DNA of 64,000 nucleotides from Mesorhizobium sp. WSM4306 (GCF_007003975.1 NZ_VFTC01000001.1:310001-374000); one strand, 5' to 3'. Shown: positions 1 through 11,300, numbered from the stretch's first letter. Notes: generated by a model not told the origin, from the sequence alone. Translations and numbers: made by a program.

Positions 1-208
1 AACCCTGCACGTCGGGCATGGACAGGTCGAGCAGCGCCAGATCGAACGGCTTTATCCCACCCAGAAGATCGAGCGCCTCGGCGATCGAACGCGCCTCCAC
101 CGTGTCGACTTCGGGATAGGCCATCTGCACGGCACTGTGCAGCGCCTCGCGAAACAGCGGGTGGTCGTCGATGATCAGGAACCGGGCACGATCGTTGATT
201 GCTGTCAT
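1..208 (-). CDS. Response regulator, receiver domain (partial, runs off the window)
   Basis: The gene begins at an ATG at 206-208 and reads leftward off the window edge, so only the first 69 or so residues are visible. The translation starts MTAINDRARFLIIDDHPLF and later reads LALLDLSMPDVQG. This is the N-terminal half of a CheY-like receiver: the acidic pair (IIDDH) and the phospho-acceptor Asp in LLDLSMPD are both present. The DDHPLFREAL pattern is typical of NarL/LuxR-type regulators with a C-terminal DNA-binding helix-turn-helix, but that part lies outside the window. The partner kinase is not seen. Confidence 0.8.
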   Translation of the reverse strand, partial: MTAINDRARFLIIDDHPLFREALHSAVQMAYPEVDTVEARSIAEALDLLGGIKPFDLALLDLSMPDVQG

Positions 209-442
209 GGGGCTCGTTTCAGTCCTCCCTAGGCACGATACTCCCGCTGGTATGGCCAGCTTATTGGCAAATAGTCTATCGCCATCTTAACCCCGGAGGC
301 GGAGCCGACTTTTCAGGCAAATGAGGCGAAGCCGACTTCTTCCAACAATCAAGGCCGAGCCGGCGCTTTTGCGGACGCTCATGCCTTGCCCGGCGGTTCA
401 AATCGGTCAAATGTGCCGGCAGCTGAAGCAGAAAGACCTGGC

Positions 443-1150
<708 letters not shown>

Positions 1151-1154
1151 TCCG

Positions 1155-1805
1155 ATGAGCGATCTCGTCCTCCATAACTACTACCGCTCCTCCACCTCCT
1201 ACCGCGCGCGCATCGCGCTGGAGATGAAGGGCCTGGCCTACGAGTACGTGCCGCATCATCTGCGTCATGGCGACCATCTGGAGCCAGCCTACCGCGCCGT
1301 CAATCCACAAGCGCTGGTGCCGGCGCTGATCCTTGAAGACGGCACGCTTTTGACGCAGTCGCTGGCGATCATCGAATATCTCGACGAGACCAATCCCGAA
1401 CCGCCGCTGCTGCCGAAGGACGCGCTCGGCCGTGCCCGCGTGCGAATGCTGGCGCAGATGATCGCCTGCGACATCCACCCGGTGAACAATCTGCGCGTGC
1501 TGACCTCGCTGCGCACTTTGTTCGGCGCCGGCGACCAGGACGTCGTCAACTGGTTCCGGCACTGGGTGAACGAAGGCTTTCAGCCGCTTGAAAAGATTCT
1601 GGCTTCGTCGCCAGAGACCGGCACATTCTGCCACGGCGACGAGCCGGGCCTGGCCGACATCTGCCTGGTTGCCCAGATCGCCAGCAACGCCCGCTTCGGC
1701 GTCGACCTGACTCCCTACCCGACGATCTCGCGCATCCACGCCGCCTGCATGGCGCTGCCGGCCTTTCAGAAGGCAGCGCCCGAGAATCAGATAGATGCGG
1801 AATAG
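1155..1805 (+). CDS. maiA: Maleylacetoacetate/maleylpyruvate isomerase (zeta-class GST)
   Basis: This 216-aa glutathione S-transferase fold protein has the zeta-class signature SSTSYRARIALE near residue 11, where the Ser pair activates glutathione. The N-terminal thioredoxin-like half includes QALVPAL and QSLAIIEYLDE, and the C-terminal half is helical. Zeta GSTs catalyse glutathione-dependent cis-trans isomerisation of maleylacetoacetate or maleylpyruvate to the fumaryl form. The upstream FAH-family hydrolase ends 4 nt before this start, so the two are almost surely co-transcribed and act in sequence. Which of the two substrates is used cannot be decided from the sequence. Confidence 0.87.
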   Translation: MSDLVLHNYYRSSTSYRARIALEMKGLAYEYVPHHLRHGDHLEPAYRAVNPQALVPALILEDGTLLTQSLAIIEYLDETNPEPPLLPKDALGRARVRMLAQMIACDIHPVNNLRVLTSLRTLFGAGDQDVVNWFRHWVNEGFQPLEKILASSPETGTFCHGDEPGLADICLVAQIASNARFGVDLTPYPTISRIHAACMALPAFQKAAPENQIDAE

Positions 1806-1844
1806 CAGCGCAATGTTGCTGCCGCAGAGCATGAGGACCACCCG

Positions 1845-2888
<1,044 letters not shown>

Positions 2889-3015
2889 CCATCCGACAAA
2901 AAGATTTGCTCTACAGCTTTACAACCAAAGCAAGACTGTCATACAATCTTGAGTAGATATAAACCAAAGAACACGCATAGGTTGATGCCATCCTGTGTCT
3001 TCACCAAGGCCGGAA

Positions 3016-3597
3016 ATGAGACTTTTTCTGCTCTGCCTTTTGCTGCTGTGGGCTACGCTCAGTGCCTGGGCACAGGACAGTGGAGTTGCGGATGGGGTCC
3101 AGGCGCCAAGTCAGGGCGCCTCCACTTCCAACAATCCGGAAACGGCGAAGGAATCCACCCTGCGGTTTGAAGATTTTCCGGCAAAGATTTTTCAAAAGAA
3201 GGCTGCGAAGAACATCCAAATTCACCCTAATGATTCTTGGGTGAAGGCAGTTAAACCGGATATTCGCGAAGCAATGAAACACGGCGCCGATTTCGCCGGC
3301 CACTTCTCCGTCGTACTGGTCAATTGCGGTACCGCTTGCATTGCTGCGCGCATGATTGACTTGCGGACCGGTCAGCTCTTTTGGATTCCGGGGGGCTACC
3401 AGTTGGATTTGGAATACCACGTGGGAAGTCGGTTAATGAGGGTTGCCTGGGTGGAACCTTCCGAAAATGCCGTGTGCGTGCGTCAAGATTTTGAGTGGAC
3501 GGGGCGCAAATTCGTCAAGCGTTATGAGGATCGCGAGAAAGCCGCCGACTCCTCCGAATGTCCTGGCTTAGAGTACATACGCAAGCCGCCTCAGTGA
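3016..3597 (+). CDS. Secreted/periplasmic hypothetical protein
   Basis: I do not recognise this 193-aa protein. It starts MRLFLLCLLLLWATLSAWAQ, a clear Sec signal peptide with cleavage expected after AWA. The mature part has a Ser/Pro-rich linker, then a compact domain with several Cys and aromatic residues. I prefer the ATG at 3016 to an upstream GTG at 2995 because it puts the signal peptide at the N terminus. The gene and the roughly 110 nt upstream are visibly more AT-rich than their neighbours, which suggests recent acquisition. It ends 14 nt from the convergent transporter gene. Confidence 0.65.
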   Translation: MRLFLLCLLLLWATLSAWAQDSGVADGVQAPSQGASTSNNPETAKESTLRFEDFPAKIFQKKAAKNIQIHPNDSWVKAVKPDIREAMKHGADFAGHFSVVLVNCGTACIAARMIDLRTGQLFWIPGGYQLDLEYHVGSRLMRVAWVEPSENAVCVRQDFEWTGRKFVKRYEDREKAADSSECPGLEYIRKPPQ

Positions 3598-3611
3598 GCA
3601 CAGCAGTAAAC

Positions 3612-4475
3612 TTAGCGCGCAAACTTCTTCGCGCCGAACACGCAGGCCACCACGCCGAGCGTGACCACCACCATCAGCGGGCTGACCTGTTCGTGCAGCA
3701 GTGTCGCCGCCAGGGCCAGGCCGAAGAAGGGTTGCAGCAGTTGCAGCTGCCCGACGGCGGCGATGCCGCCTTGCGCCAGACCCCGATACCAGAACACGAA
3801 GCCGATCAGCATGCTGAACAGCGAGACATAGGCGAGCCCGATCCAGGCGTTTGATCCGACCGCGGCAAAGGATGGCGGCAGCGTCGCGAACGTCAGCACC
3901 AGCATGATCGGCAGCGAGATCGCCAACGCCCAGCAAATGACCTGCCAGCCGCCGAGCCGGCGCGACAGCGCGGCTCCTTCCGCGTAGCCCAGTCCGCAGA
4001 CGATGATGGCGGCCAGCATCAGGCCATCACCGACCGGTGACGCCGTCACGCCTTGCATCAGGGCAAAGCCCGCGACCAGCGCGCTGCCGATGCACGAGAA
4101 CAGCCAGAAGGCAGGCCGCGGACGCTCACCACCGCGCAGCACGCCGAAGATCGCAGTGGCCAGCGGCAGCAGACCGACGAAGATGATGGAATGGGCAGAG
4201 GTTACGTGCTTGAGCGCCAGCGCCGTCAGCAAGGGAAAGCCAACAACCACGCCAAGGGCCACGATCACCAGCGACACAAAGTCGCCGCGCTCAGGGCGTT
4301 TCTGCCGGAACAGGACGAGCATCGCCAGACCGAGCAGTCCGGCAATCGCCGCGCGGGCCGAAGTCAGGAAGGTCGGATCGAAATCCGCCACCGCCACACG
4401 CGTCGCCGGCAGCGAGCCGCTGAAGATCAACACGCCCACGAATCCGTTCACCCAGCCGCTCGCGCTCTTGTCCAT
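3612..4475 (-). CDS. DMT family transporter (EamA domain)
   Basis: This protein of about 287 aa has some ten hydrophobic segments and the two EamA repeats of the drug/metabolite transporter superfamily, including ARAAIAGLLGL in repeat 1 and FWYRGLAQGGIAAVGQLQ in repeat 2. Such inner-membrane carriers usually export amino acids or small metabolites. I chose the ATG at 4475 because GGAG lies 6 nt upstream; another ATG 12 nt further out (4487) is possible. It is divergent from a MocR regulator starting at 4582. MocR proteins commonly control the adjacent transporter, so an amino-acid-like or amine substrate and local control are likely. Confidence 0.83.
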   Translation of the reverse strand: MDKSASGWVNGFVGVLIFSGSLPATRVAVADFDPTFLTSARAAIAGLLGLAMLVLFRQKRPERGDFVSLVIVALGVVVGFPLLTALALKHVTSAHSIIFVGLLPLATAIFGVLRGGERPRPAFWLFSCIGSALVAGFALMQGVTASPVGDGLMLAAIIVCGLGYAEGAALSRRLGGWQVICWALAISLPIMLVLTFATLPPSFAAVGSNAWIGLAYVSLFSMLIGFVFWYRGLAQGGIAAVGQLQLLQPFFGLALAATLLHEQVSPLMVVVTLGVVACVFGAKKFAR

Positions 4476-4581
4476 TCCAGGCTCCATTGCTTCCGCCCTC
4501 TATCGGGCCGGAGGGTATGGAACTGCCAGAGACAATGCGGTACAATTTTTCAAAACTGTAATGGTCGATTGAGCAATACAG

Positions 4582-6000
4582 ATGACCGAACTCGCTCTCG
4601 AAACCAACCGTGCAGACGCCCTTGCCGCGACCACGCTGGTCGAAACTGTCATGGCGACCATTCGTCAGCGGATTGCCGCGCGCAGCCTGACGCCGGGCGC
4701 GCGATTGCCTTCGATCCGCGCTTTCGCCAAAGCCATGCAGGTGTCCAAGTCAACCGTCGTCGAGGCCTATGAGCGGCTTGCCGCCGAAGGCGCGATCCGC
4801 TCGCGGCCGGGCTCAGGCTTTTATGCCGCCGGGTCGCTGGCGCCTTTGTCGCTGGCCGAGATCGGCCCGCGGCTCGACCGTGCGGTCGACCCGCTCTGGG
4901 TGTCGCGCCAGTCCCTGGAAGCCGGTGCCGAAATGCTGAAACCCGGCTGCGGCTGGATGCCGGCCGCGTGGATGCCGCAGTCCGCCTTGCGCCGGGCGCT
5001 GCGCACTGTGGCGCGAGCCGACGATGTCGACCTCGCCGATTACGGCACGCCGCTCGGCCTGCCGCCGCTCAGGCAATTGCTGACGCGGCGTATGGCCGGG
5101 TATGGCATCGACGTCTCCCCCGAGCAGATCATGCTGACGGAATCCGGCACGCAGGCCATCGATCTCCTGTGCCGGTTCCTGATCGAGCCCGGCGATACCG
5201 TGCTGGTCGACGATCCCTGCTATTTCAATTTTCACGCGCTGCTGCGTGCCCACCGCGCCAAGGTCGTCAGCGTTCCCTACACGCAATCGGGGCCGGACAT
5301 CGAGCTGTTCGCGCAGGCGCTAGCCGAGCACAAGCCGCGCCTCTACATCACCAATTCCGCCATCCACAACCCGACCGGCGCGATCCTGTCGCCGGTCACG
5401 GCGCACCGGCTGTTGAAGCTCGCCGACCAGTCGGACCTGACCATTGTCGAGGACGATATTTTCGCGGATTTCGAGCACAGTCCCGCGCCCCGGCTGGCGG
5501 CATTCGACGGCCTCAACCGCGTCGTCCACATCGGCAGTTTCTCCAAGACGCTGTCGGCCTCTGTGCGCTGCGGCTTCATCGCCGCACCGCGCGACTGGAT
5601 CGAACAGCTCACCGACCTCAAGATCGCCACCACTTTCGGCGGCGGCCGGCTGGCGGCCGAGCTGGTGCTGGCGCTGCTCAGGGACGGCAGCTACCGCAAG
5701 CACATGGATCTGCTGCGGGCGCGCCTTTCCCGCGCCATGGGCGAGACGGGCGCGCGCCTGAAGGCGATCGGCATCACCCCCTGGATCGACCAGCCCGCCG
5801 GCCTGTTCCTGTGGTGCAGCCTGCCTGACGGTGTCGATGCGGCCCACATCGCCCGCCGCGCACTTGCCGACAACATCGTGCTGGCGCCGGGCAATGCGTT
5901 CAGCCTGTCGGGCACCGCCAGCCGCTTCCTGCGCTTCAACGTTGCCCAGTGCGGAGACGAGCGGATTTTCAAAGTGCTTGAGACGGCAATGACGCGCTGA
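4582..6000 (+). CDS. MocR-type regulator (GntR HTH fused to PLP aminotransferase fold)
   Basis: This 472-aa protein has a GntR winged helix at residues 20-90 (LTPGARLPSIRAFAKAMQVSK, then STVVEAYERL), a linker, and a fold-type I aminotransferase-like domain. NPTGAI and the PLP-Lys region SFSKTLSASVRCGFI are both visible, so PLP binding by the Lys is plausible. MocR proteins use PLP or its adducts as ligands to switch transcription. The divergent EamA transporter is the obvious target. The next gene (LysR) is convergent and ends 4 nt away. Confidence 0.88.
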   Translation: MTELALETNRADALAATTLVETVMATIRQRIAARSLTPGARLPSIRAFAKAMQVSKSTVVEAYERLAAEGAIRSRPGSGFYAAGSLAPLSLAEIGPRLDRAVDPLWVSRQSLEAGAEMLKPGCGWMPAAWMPQSALRRALRTVARADDVDLADYGTPLGLPPLRQLLTRRMAGYGIDVSPEQIMLTESGTQAIDLLCRFLIEPGDTVLVDDPCYFNFHALLRAHRAKVVSVPYTQSGPDIELFAQALAEHKPRLYITNSAIHNPTGAILSPVTAHRLLKLADQSDLTIVEDDIFADFEHSPAPRLAAFDGLNRVVHIGSFSKTLSASVRCGFIAAPRDWIEQLTDLKIATTFGGGRLAAELVLALLRDGSYRKHMDLLRARLSRAMGETGARLKAIGITPWIDQPAGLFLWCSLPDGVDAAHIARRALADNIVLAPGNAFSLSGTASRFLRFNVAQCGDERIFKVLETAMTR

Positions 6001-6004
6001 TCGC

Positions 6005-6898
6005 TCACCGAGAGGCCGCGCAGACCTCGCGCACGCAGTCGCGCAGCCAGCGTTGCGCCGGGTCGGCATCGAGCCGCGGATGCCACAGCATCGAGATGGT
6101 GACCTCGACGGTTGCGACCGGCAGTGGAAAGCTGACCATGCCGGCGCGTGCGCCTTGCGTATGCCGTTCGGGGATGCTGGCGATCAGACCGGAAGCGCGC
6201 GCCATGGCGAGTGCTGCCGAGAAACCGGAAACCATGCATACCACGGTCCGTTGCATGCCAAGCTGTGCCAGCGCCTCATCGATCGGTCCCCTCTCCCGGC
6301 CGCGCCTTGAAACGCTGATGTGGCGACCGGCGGCATAGCGTTCGAGCGTCACCACGCCTTCGCTCAAGGGGTGACCCGCTCGCACCGCGCCGACGAAGCG
6401 GTCGCGAAACAGCGCCTGTATGCGCACTTCAGGTCCGGTTTCGCCTGCAACGCCGATTTCCAGGTCGATCGCAGCGTCGCGCAGCGAGGCGGCGTCCTTG
6501 TCGGCTTTGGGCGCAAAGCGCAGCCGCACGCCGGGCGCCTCGGCTTGGATGAGGGCGACAAGACGAGGTCCAAACTCCTCGACGAACCCTTCATTGGTGC
6601 GCAGCGTGAAGATCCGGTCCAGCTTCGCAAGATCGAGAAGCCTGGCAGGGCGCAGCAACGCCTCGGCATCCCCAACGACGCGGCCGGCCTGCTGCCGCAA
6701 TTCCTGCGCGCGTGGGGTCGGAACCAGGCCCCGGCCGGCGCGAACCAGCAGCGGATCGCCGGTTGCTTCCCGCAGTCGCGCCAGCGTGCGGCTCATCGCC
6801 GACGGGCTGAGCCGCAGCCGGGTAGCGGCGCGCGCCACGCTGCCTTCGGCCAAAAGGACGTCGAGCGCGAACAGCAGATTGAGATCGGGCGATGTCAT
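6005..6898 (-). CDS. LysR family transcriptional regulator
   Basis: This 297-aa protein has the LysR helix-turn-helix at residues 1-62 (DLNLLFALDVLLAEGSVA, then AATRLRLSPSAMSRTLARLR). The periplasmic-binding-protein-like effector domain follows. I chose the start MTSPDLN at 6898 because it places the HTH at the usual position; an upstream in-frame start would add 23 residues unlike the family. It is divergent from the MFS exporter starting at 7030, with about 130 nt between them, the usual arrangement for a LysR regulator and its target. The effector is unknown. Confidence 0.87.
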   Translation of the reverse strand: MTSPDLNLLFALDVLLAEGSVARAATRLRLSPSAMSRTLARLREATGDPLLVRAGRGLVPTPRAQELRQQAGRVVGDAEALLRPARLLDLAKLDRIFTLRTNEGFVEEFGPRLVALIQAEAPGVRLRFAPKADKDAASLRDAAIDLEIGVAGETGPEVRIQALFRDRFVGAVRAGHPLSEGVVTLERYAAGRHISVSRRGRERGPIDEALAQLGMQRTVVCMVSGFSAALAMARASGLIASIPERHTQGARAGMVSFPLPVATVEVTISMLWHPRLDADPAQRWLRDCVREVCAASR

Positions 6899-7029
6899 CA
6901 GCGGATTGTAACACATGACATGGCGTTTGATGCACGAATAAGATGCAAATGCTGCGCCTTTCGCCATGCCGCTGAAGAAATTAGATCTCCAACAGGTCCG
7001 TTTCCCGGACCGGAAAGAAGGAGATCGCT

Positions 7030-8484
7030 ATGGCAATTGCCGAACAGACTGGAAACGAACGCGCATCGGCGCCGCAGCAGGTCCAGTCCGCAGTCCTGGC
7101 GCTGGCAAGCCTGTCGCTGGCCACGCTGCTGTCGTCGCTTGGAACCAGCATTGCCAGCGTCGGCCTGCCATCGCTGATGCAGGCCTTCGGCGCGTCGTTC
7201 CAGTCGGTGCAATGGGTGGTTCTCGCCTACCTGCTCGCCATCACCACCCTGATCGTCAGCGCCGGACGGCTGGCCGACATGTTCGGCCGCCGGCCTCTGC
7301 TGCTTGGCGGCATCGCGCTGTTCACGCTGGCCTCGGTACTCTGCGGCCTGGCGCCGACGCTCTGGCTGCTGATCGCGGCGCGCGCCGTGCAAGGGCTTGG
7401 CGCGGCGCTGATGATGGCGCTGACGCTGGCCTTTGTCGCGGAGACCGTAGCCAAGGAGAGAACCGGCAGCGCCATGGGCCTGCTCGGTGCCATGTCGGCG
7501 ATCGGTACGACGCTCGGCCCGTCGCTCGGCGGCCTTCTCATCGCCGGCTTCGGCTGGCGGGCGATCTTCCTCGTCAATATCCCGCTCGGCGTCGCGGCCT
7601 TCGCCCTCGCCTGGTTGGCCCTGCCTGCCCGCGGCAAGGCTACCGAAGTCGATCGAGGCAGCTTCGATGCGGTGGGCACCGTGCTGCTCGCCTTTACGCT
7701 CGCCGCCTATGCGCTGGCGATGACGCTCGGCCGGGGCCATTTCGGCACGCCCAACATCGGCCTGCTGATCGCCGCCGGCATCGGCGTCGTTCTGTTCGGC
7801 GTTGCGCAAACGAGGGCGAAGAATCCGTTGATCCGGCTTGCCCGGTTGTACGACATCGGGCTCAGTGCCAGCCTCGCCATGAACCTCATCGTCGCCACCG
7901 TGATGATGGCGACCCTGGTGGTCGCGCCGTTCTATTTGTCGCGCGGGCTCGGGCTCAACGCCGCGATGGTCGGCGTGGTGCTGTCGACCGGTCCGCTGGT
8001 ATCGGCGCTCTCGGCGCTCATCGCCGGCCGCCTCACCGATCGCCTCGGCACGCACCGGATGATGGTTGCCGGGTTGCTCGGCCTCGCCACCGGCACTTTC
8101 CTTTTGTCGCTCGCCGCGACAAAACTCGGCATTGCCAGCTATGTCATGCCGATCGCCGTCACCTGCTTCGGCTACGCCCTGTTCCAGACATCCAACAACG
8201 CCGCCGTCATGAGCGGTGTCGCCGCCGGTGAGCGCGGCGTCGTGTCCGGCCTGCTCAATCTGTCACGCAATCTCGGCCTGATCACCGGCGCATCGCTGAT
8301 GGGCGCCATTTTTGCGGTAGCCTCGGCTGGAGGACGGGAGAGTCAGTTGGCCTCAGCGACAGCCGCCCACGGCATGCAGGTCACCTTTCAGACGGCGACA
8401 GCCCTGGCGGTGGCTGCACTGTTCCTGGCGCTGCTGTCGGCCCGCGCCGCCGGCAGGTCATCGTCGCGGCAACAGCCATCGTGA
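7030..8484 (+). CDS. MFS transporter (EmrB/QacA-like, DHA family)
   Basis: This 484-aa polytopic membrane protein has the motif-A-like loop GRLADMFGRRPLLL between TM2 and TM3, and the motif-C-like AMSAIGTTLGPSLGGLLIAGFG typical of drug/H+ antiporters. About 12-14 hydrophobic segments fit the family. The SD-like AAGGAG lies a short distance before the ATG. It is divergent from a LysR regulator, so expression is probably inducible by the exported compound, which cannot be identified here. Confidence 0.86.
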   Translation: MAIAEQTGNERASAPQQVQSAVLALASLSLATLLSSLGTSIASVGLPSLMQAFGASFQSVQWVVLAYLLAITTLIVSAGRLADMFGRRPLLLGGIALFTLASVLCGLAPTLWLLIAARAVQGLGAALMMALTLAFVAETVAKERTGSAMGLLGAMSAIGTTLGPSLGGLLIAGFGWRAIFLVNIPLGVAAFALAWLALPARGKATEVDRGSFDAVGTVLLAFTLAAYALAMTLGRGHFGTPNIGLLIAAGIGVVLFGVAQTRAKNPLIRLARLYDIGLSASLAMNLIVATVMMATLVVAPFYLSRGLGLNAAMVGVVLSTGPLVSALSALIAGRLTDRLGTHRMMVAGLLGLATGTFLLSLAATKLGIASYVMPIAVTCFGYALFQTSNNAAVMSGVAAGERGVVSGLLNLSRNLGLITGASLMGAIFAVASAGGRESQLASATAAHGMQVTFQTATALAVAALFLALLSARAAGRSSSRQQPS

Positions 8485-8499
8485 TCGAAGGTAGGGTGC

Positions 8500-8997
8500 T
8501 TAAGTTGCAGCCCGCTTGCGGCGCTCATAGAGCATGACCAGCGTTTCGGCGGTCAAAGCCGGCCTCTGCTCACCCTCGATCTCGACGGTGTTGGCGGCCT
8601 TCATCAGATACTGGCCCGGCCCCCTGTCCTCCACCGACAAAAGTGTCGAGCGCAGCCTGATTCGTGCGCCGACCCTGACCGGCGCCAGGAAACGCACCTT
8701 GTCGAAGCCGTAGTTGAAGGCGGCCTGCGTGTTTTCGGGCACGACGCCCAGATTGAGCGCCAGTGCGCCGATGATCGACAGCGTCAGATAGCCATGCGCG
8801 ATCGTGGTGCGAAACGGGCTTTGCCGCTTGGCGCGCTCCGGATCGACGTGAATCCACTGATGGTCGCCGGTGCATTCGGCGAACTGGTTGATGCGGCTCT
8901 GGTCGATCGTCGTCCATTCCGACACGCCGAGCTCCTGCCCGGCCATCGCCCTTAGCTGCTCAAAGGTCGGCGGCGTTTTCGGCCGTATTTCCGTCAT
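8500..8997 (-). CDS. MaoC family (R)-enoyl-CoA hydratase-like dehydratase
   Basis: This 165-aa hot-dog-fold protein carries the hydratase-2 motif: FAECTGDHQWIHVDPERA supplies the catalytic Asp/His pair, followed by TTIAHGYLTLSI. Stand-alone MaoC proteins of this size hydrate enoyl-CoA to (R)-3-hydroxyacyl-CoA, as PhaJ does. I chose the start MTEIRPKTP at 8997; the longer version would add 19 atypical residues. A phasin gene lies just upstream on the same strand, which fits a role in polyhydroxyalkanoate metabolism, though this is inferred from context. Confidence 0.82.
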   Translation of the reverse strand: MTEIRPKTPPTFEQLRAMAGQELGVSEWTTIDQSRINQFAECTGDHQWIHVDPERAKRQSPFRTTIAHGYLTLSIIGALALNLGVVPENTQAAFNYGFDKVRFLAPVRVGARIRLRSTLLSVEDRGPGQYLMKAANTVEIEGEQRPALTAETLVMLYERRKRAAT

Positions 8998-9175
8998 TCC
9001 TGCTTTCCCGATGGCTCCAAATGCCTCGGACCACGAACCGACCGCCCCTGTCAATTCGCCTGTTGCGATTCCGTTCCGTCATTTTCCGCCGAACGGTACG
9101 CCTCATCCATGGCCATGCGCCGCAAACGGCCGTCTGTGCAGAGGCGGTGGGCGCCGGGTCAGGCTGTGCCCAAGA

Positions 9176-9601
9176 TCACTTCTTCTTCTCGTAACCGGAG
9201 CGGATTTCCTCCATCGCTTCCTTGATGCGATCGCGCAGGATTTCGACGGATTCGGTGCCGGATTTCTTCACCAGCTCGGCCACTTCGCCGGCATTCTTCA
9301 GCGCCGCCTCGAAGGATTTCTTGGCAAACTCCGCCTGTTTCGACATCAGTTCCTGCGGATTGCCCGGCACCTTGTAGTTCTGCGCCATGTCGCTGATTTC
9401 GCGCAGCGTGTCCTGCAGCATCTCGCGCTGCCGGGACAGAAGCGAGGTCGCGCCGGCAGCCCCCGCCCGTGCCGATTTCTCCAGCGCCTCGAGGTTCTTG
9501 AGGTGATGCGCGAGGATCGCCTCGACATTCGGCACCTTCAGGTCGCGGCCGAAGCGGCTGAACATACCAAGGAAAGAATCGGATTCGGGTTGTTTGGCCA
9601 T
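9176..9601 (-). CDS. Phasin family protein
   Basis: This 141-aa, almost entirely helical and strongly charged protein has no signal peptide. The core has the phasin pattern: an amphipathic stretch NLEALEKSARAG, then KQAEFAKKSFEAALKNAGEVAEL, ending in a Lys-rich tail SGYEKKK. Phasins coat polyhydroxyalkanoate granules. The start MAKQPESDSF at 9601 was chosen because the amphipathic domain follows directly and the extra 57 residues of the longer frame are low-quality. Its neighbour on the same strand is a MaoC hydratase that could supply (R)-hydroxyacyl-CoA. Confidence 0.82.
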   Translation of the reverse strand: MAKQPESDSFLGMFSRFGRDLKVPNVEAILAHHLKNLEALEKSARAGAAGATSLLSRQREMLQDTLREISDMAQNYKVPGNPQELMSKQAEFAKKSFEAALKNAGEVAELVKKSGTESVEILRDRIKEAMEEIRSGYEKKK

Positions 9602-9722
9602 TGGTCGCTTGCTCCCCAGTTTGCGCAAATGCTGAACCCTGTTGTGGACAATAGCACTCGCGCGCCGCGTGTCCATTCGCCCGCGCAACGCAATTTGGCG
9701 GTGCAAAGGCGAAGCGCCCGCT

Positions 9723-11018
9723 TCAGCCGGCGAGGAACAACAGCTCCGCCGTGTAAAGCACCAGGCCGGCAAGGCCGCCGATGATCATGCCGTTGAAGCG
9801 GATATATTGCAGGTCCCTGCCGATGTTCATCTCGATCAGCCTGGTCAGCTGGGCAAGGTCCCAACGCTTGACCTGGTCGGCGATGAATGTCGACACGCCA
9901 CTCTTCTGGCTCTCCACGAACGAGACCAGCGCCACGACAAAGCCCTGGTTCATGTCGGCCCTGATCTGCGGATCGCCGGCAAGATGGCGGCCGACCTCCA
10001 CGAACATGTTGGCGAGGTGCTCGCGAACAATCGAATTCTCCGCCTTGGCGTCCTGTTCTATGAACAGACTGAGGCTCTGCCACATGTCGCCGGCCAGCGC
10101 CTTGACCTCCGGCCGTGCCAGGAAATCGCGCTTCAGTTTCTCGGCCCGCTTGGCATATTGCTTCGAGGTCCTGAGCCGCTCGATGAAGCTATGCGCGAAA
10201 CGGTCGAATTCGGCGCGCATCGGGTGATCGGGATCGGCCCGCACCTCGTCGAGCAGCGAACCGGCGGAAGCGACGATTTTCTTCAACAGATAAGCGTCGG
10301 CGCGGAACAGGTTGAACAGTGACGGCAATTCCTCGCGGATTTTTTCGCGCATGGTCGCCAGCGCCTCATCGTCGTTCAGGAACCTGCCGATCACCCGGGT
10401 GAACTCATCGAACAGTTTCTGGTGGCGGCGGTCGTCGGTCAGCGCCGACAGCAGCTCGGCCGCCAGCGGCGCCAGCGGCACCTTGTCGATCTGCTCCAGC
10501 ATGCGGCTGGTGACGAAACCGCGCAGGCCGGATTGCTCGATTGCCGCAAGCGTCTGCGGTACCAGCCGCACGACAAAGCGCGACAGGCCGGCAGAGCGTT
10601 CGGCGTCAGTCAGCCAGTCGGCGACAAGCACCGCAAAATCGACCTCGGCGAGTTTTTTGCGCACCGGGTCGGGCGCCAGGAAATTGACCTCGATAAAGCG
10701 GCCGAGATTGTCGGCGATGCGGTTCTGGTTCGCCGGGATGATGGCGGTGTGCGGAATCGGCAGGCCGAGCGGTCGCTTGAACAGCGCCACCACCGCATAC
10801 CAGTCTGCCAGGCCGCCGATGGTCGCCGCCTCCGCGAAGGCCGCGACAAAGCCCAACCACGGATAAGTGCCCTCGAACGATTTGGCGACGGCAAAGACCA
10901 CGACGCAAAGCGCTAGTGCTGCCGTGGCGAGGAACTTTGTCCACCGCAGAGCGGAAAGCTTGGCGCCCGCCTCGGTGTCGAAAGAGCCGGACGCCAGGGA
11001 CGGAGCCGATTGAGACAT
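9723..11018 (-). CDS. DUF445 family membrane protein
   Basis: This 431-aa protein has two N-terminal membrane segments (about residues 28-65), the family signature EAATIGGLADWYAVVALFKRPLG, and HTAIIPANQNRIADNLG. A long helical soluble region follows, with a final membrane segment IIGGLAGLVLYTAELLFLAG at the C terminus. This layout matches DUF445 (YjiN-like) proteins, whose molecular function is not established. It stands alone, transcribed away from rirA. The intergenic region to rirA holds an IRO box closer to this gene's start than to rirA, so iron control of this gene is also conceivable. Confidence 0.85.
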   Translation of the reverse strand: MSQSAPSLASGSFDTEAGAKLSALRWTKFLATAALALCVVVFAVAKSFEGTYPWLGFVAAFAEAATIGGLADWYAVVALFKRPLGLPIPHTAIIPANQNRIADNLGRFIEVNFLAPDPVRKKLAEVDFAVLVADWLTDAERSAGLSRFVVRLVPQTLAAIEQSGLRGFVTSRMLEQIDKVPLAPLAAELLSALTDDRRHQKLFDEFTRVIGRFLNDDEALATMREKIREELPSLFNLFRADAYLLKKIVASAGSLLDEVRADPDHPMRAEFDRFAHSFIERLRTSKQYAKRAEKLKRDFLARPEVKALAGDMWQSLSLFIEQDAKAENSIVREHLANMFVEVGRHLAGDPQIRADMNQGFVVALVSFVESQKSGVSTFIADQVKRWDLAQLTRLIEMNIGRDLQYIRFNGMIIGGLAGLVLYTAELLFLAG

Positions 11019-11126
11019 TGTGGGCCGATCCTCGTCGATCTCAGGGGTATTTAGGGACTGTTTCGGCCCGTGACATGACCGGACGGCCGATTTTGCCTCA
11101 AGACATGCCGATTACGCACACAAAGT

Positions 11127-11141
11127 TGACAGGAATATTCA
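11127..11141. promoter_or_regulatory. Iron-responsive operator (IRO box, TGA-N9-TCA) between DUF445 gene and rirA
   Basis: The sequence TGA CAGGAATAT TCA is an exact TGA-N9-TCA match to the RirA operator. It lies about 160 nt upstream of the rirA ATG and 109 nt upstream of the divergent DUF445 start. It overlaps or follows TTGACA (11126-11131), which could be a -35 box. Autoregulation of rirA is the simplest reading. Confidence 0.6.
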
Positions 11142-11300
11142 TCTATCATGCAATCCCAGTCTGGAATTGTTCCAAGGTATAGGCCATATTCCCAAGAGGC
11201 CAGTGTGGGCGAATCCGAAACTCCCGGTGAGAAAGCCGCACCAGCACAAATCTAAAATCTGGTGCAGTGCCAATGCGCCAGCACTTGGGTGAGGAATGAG

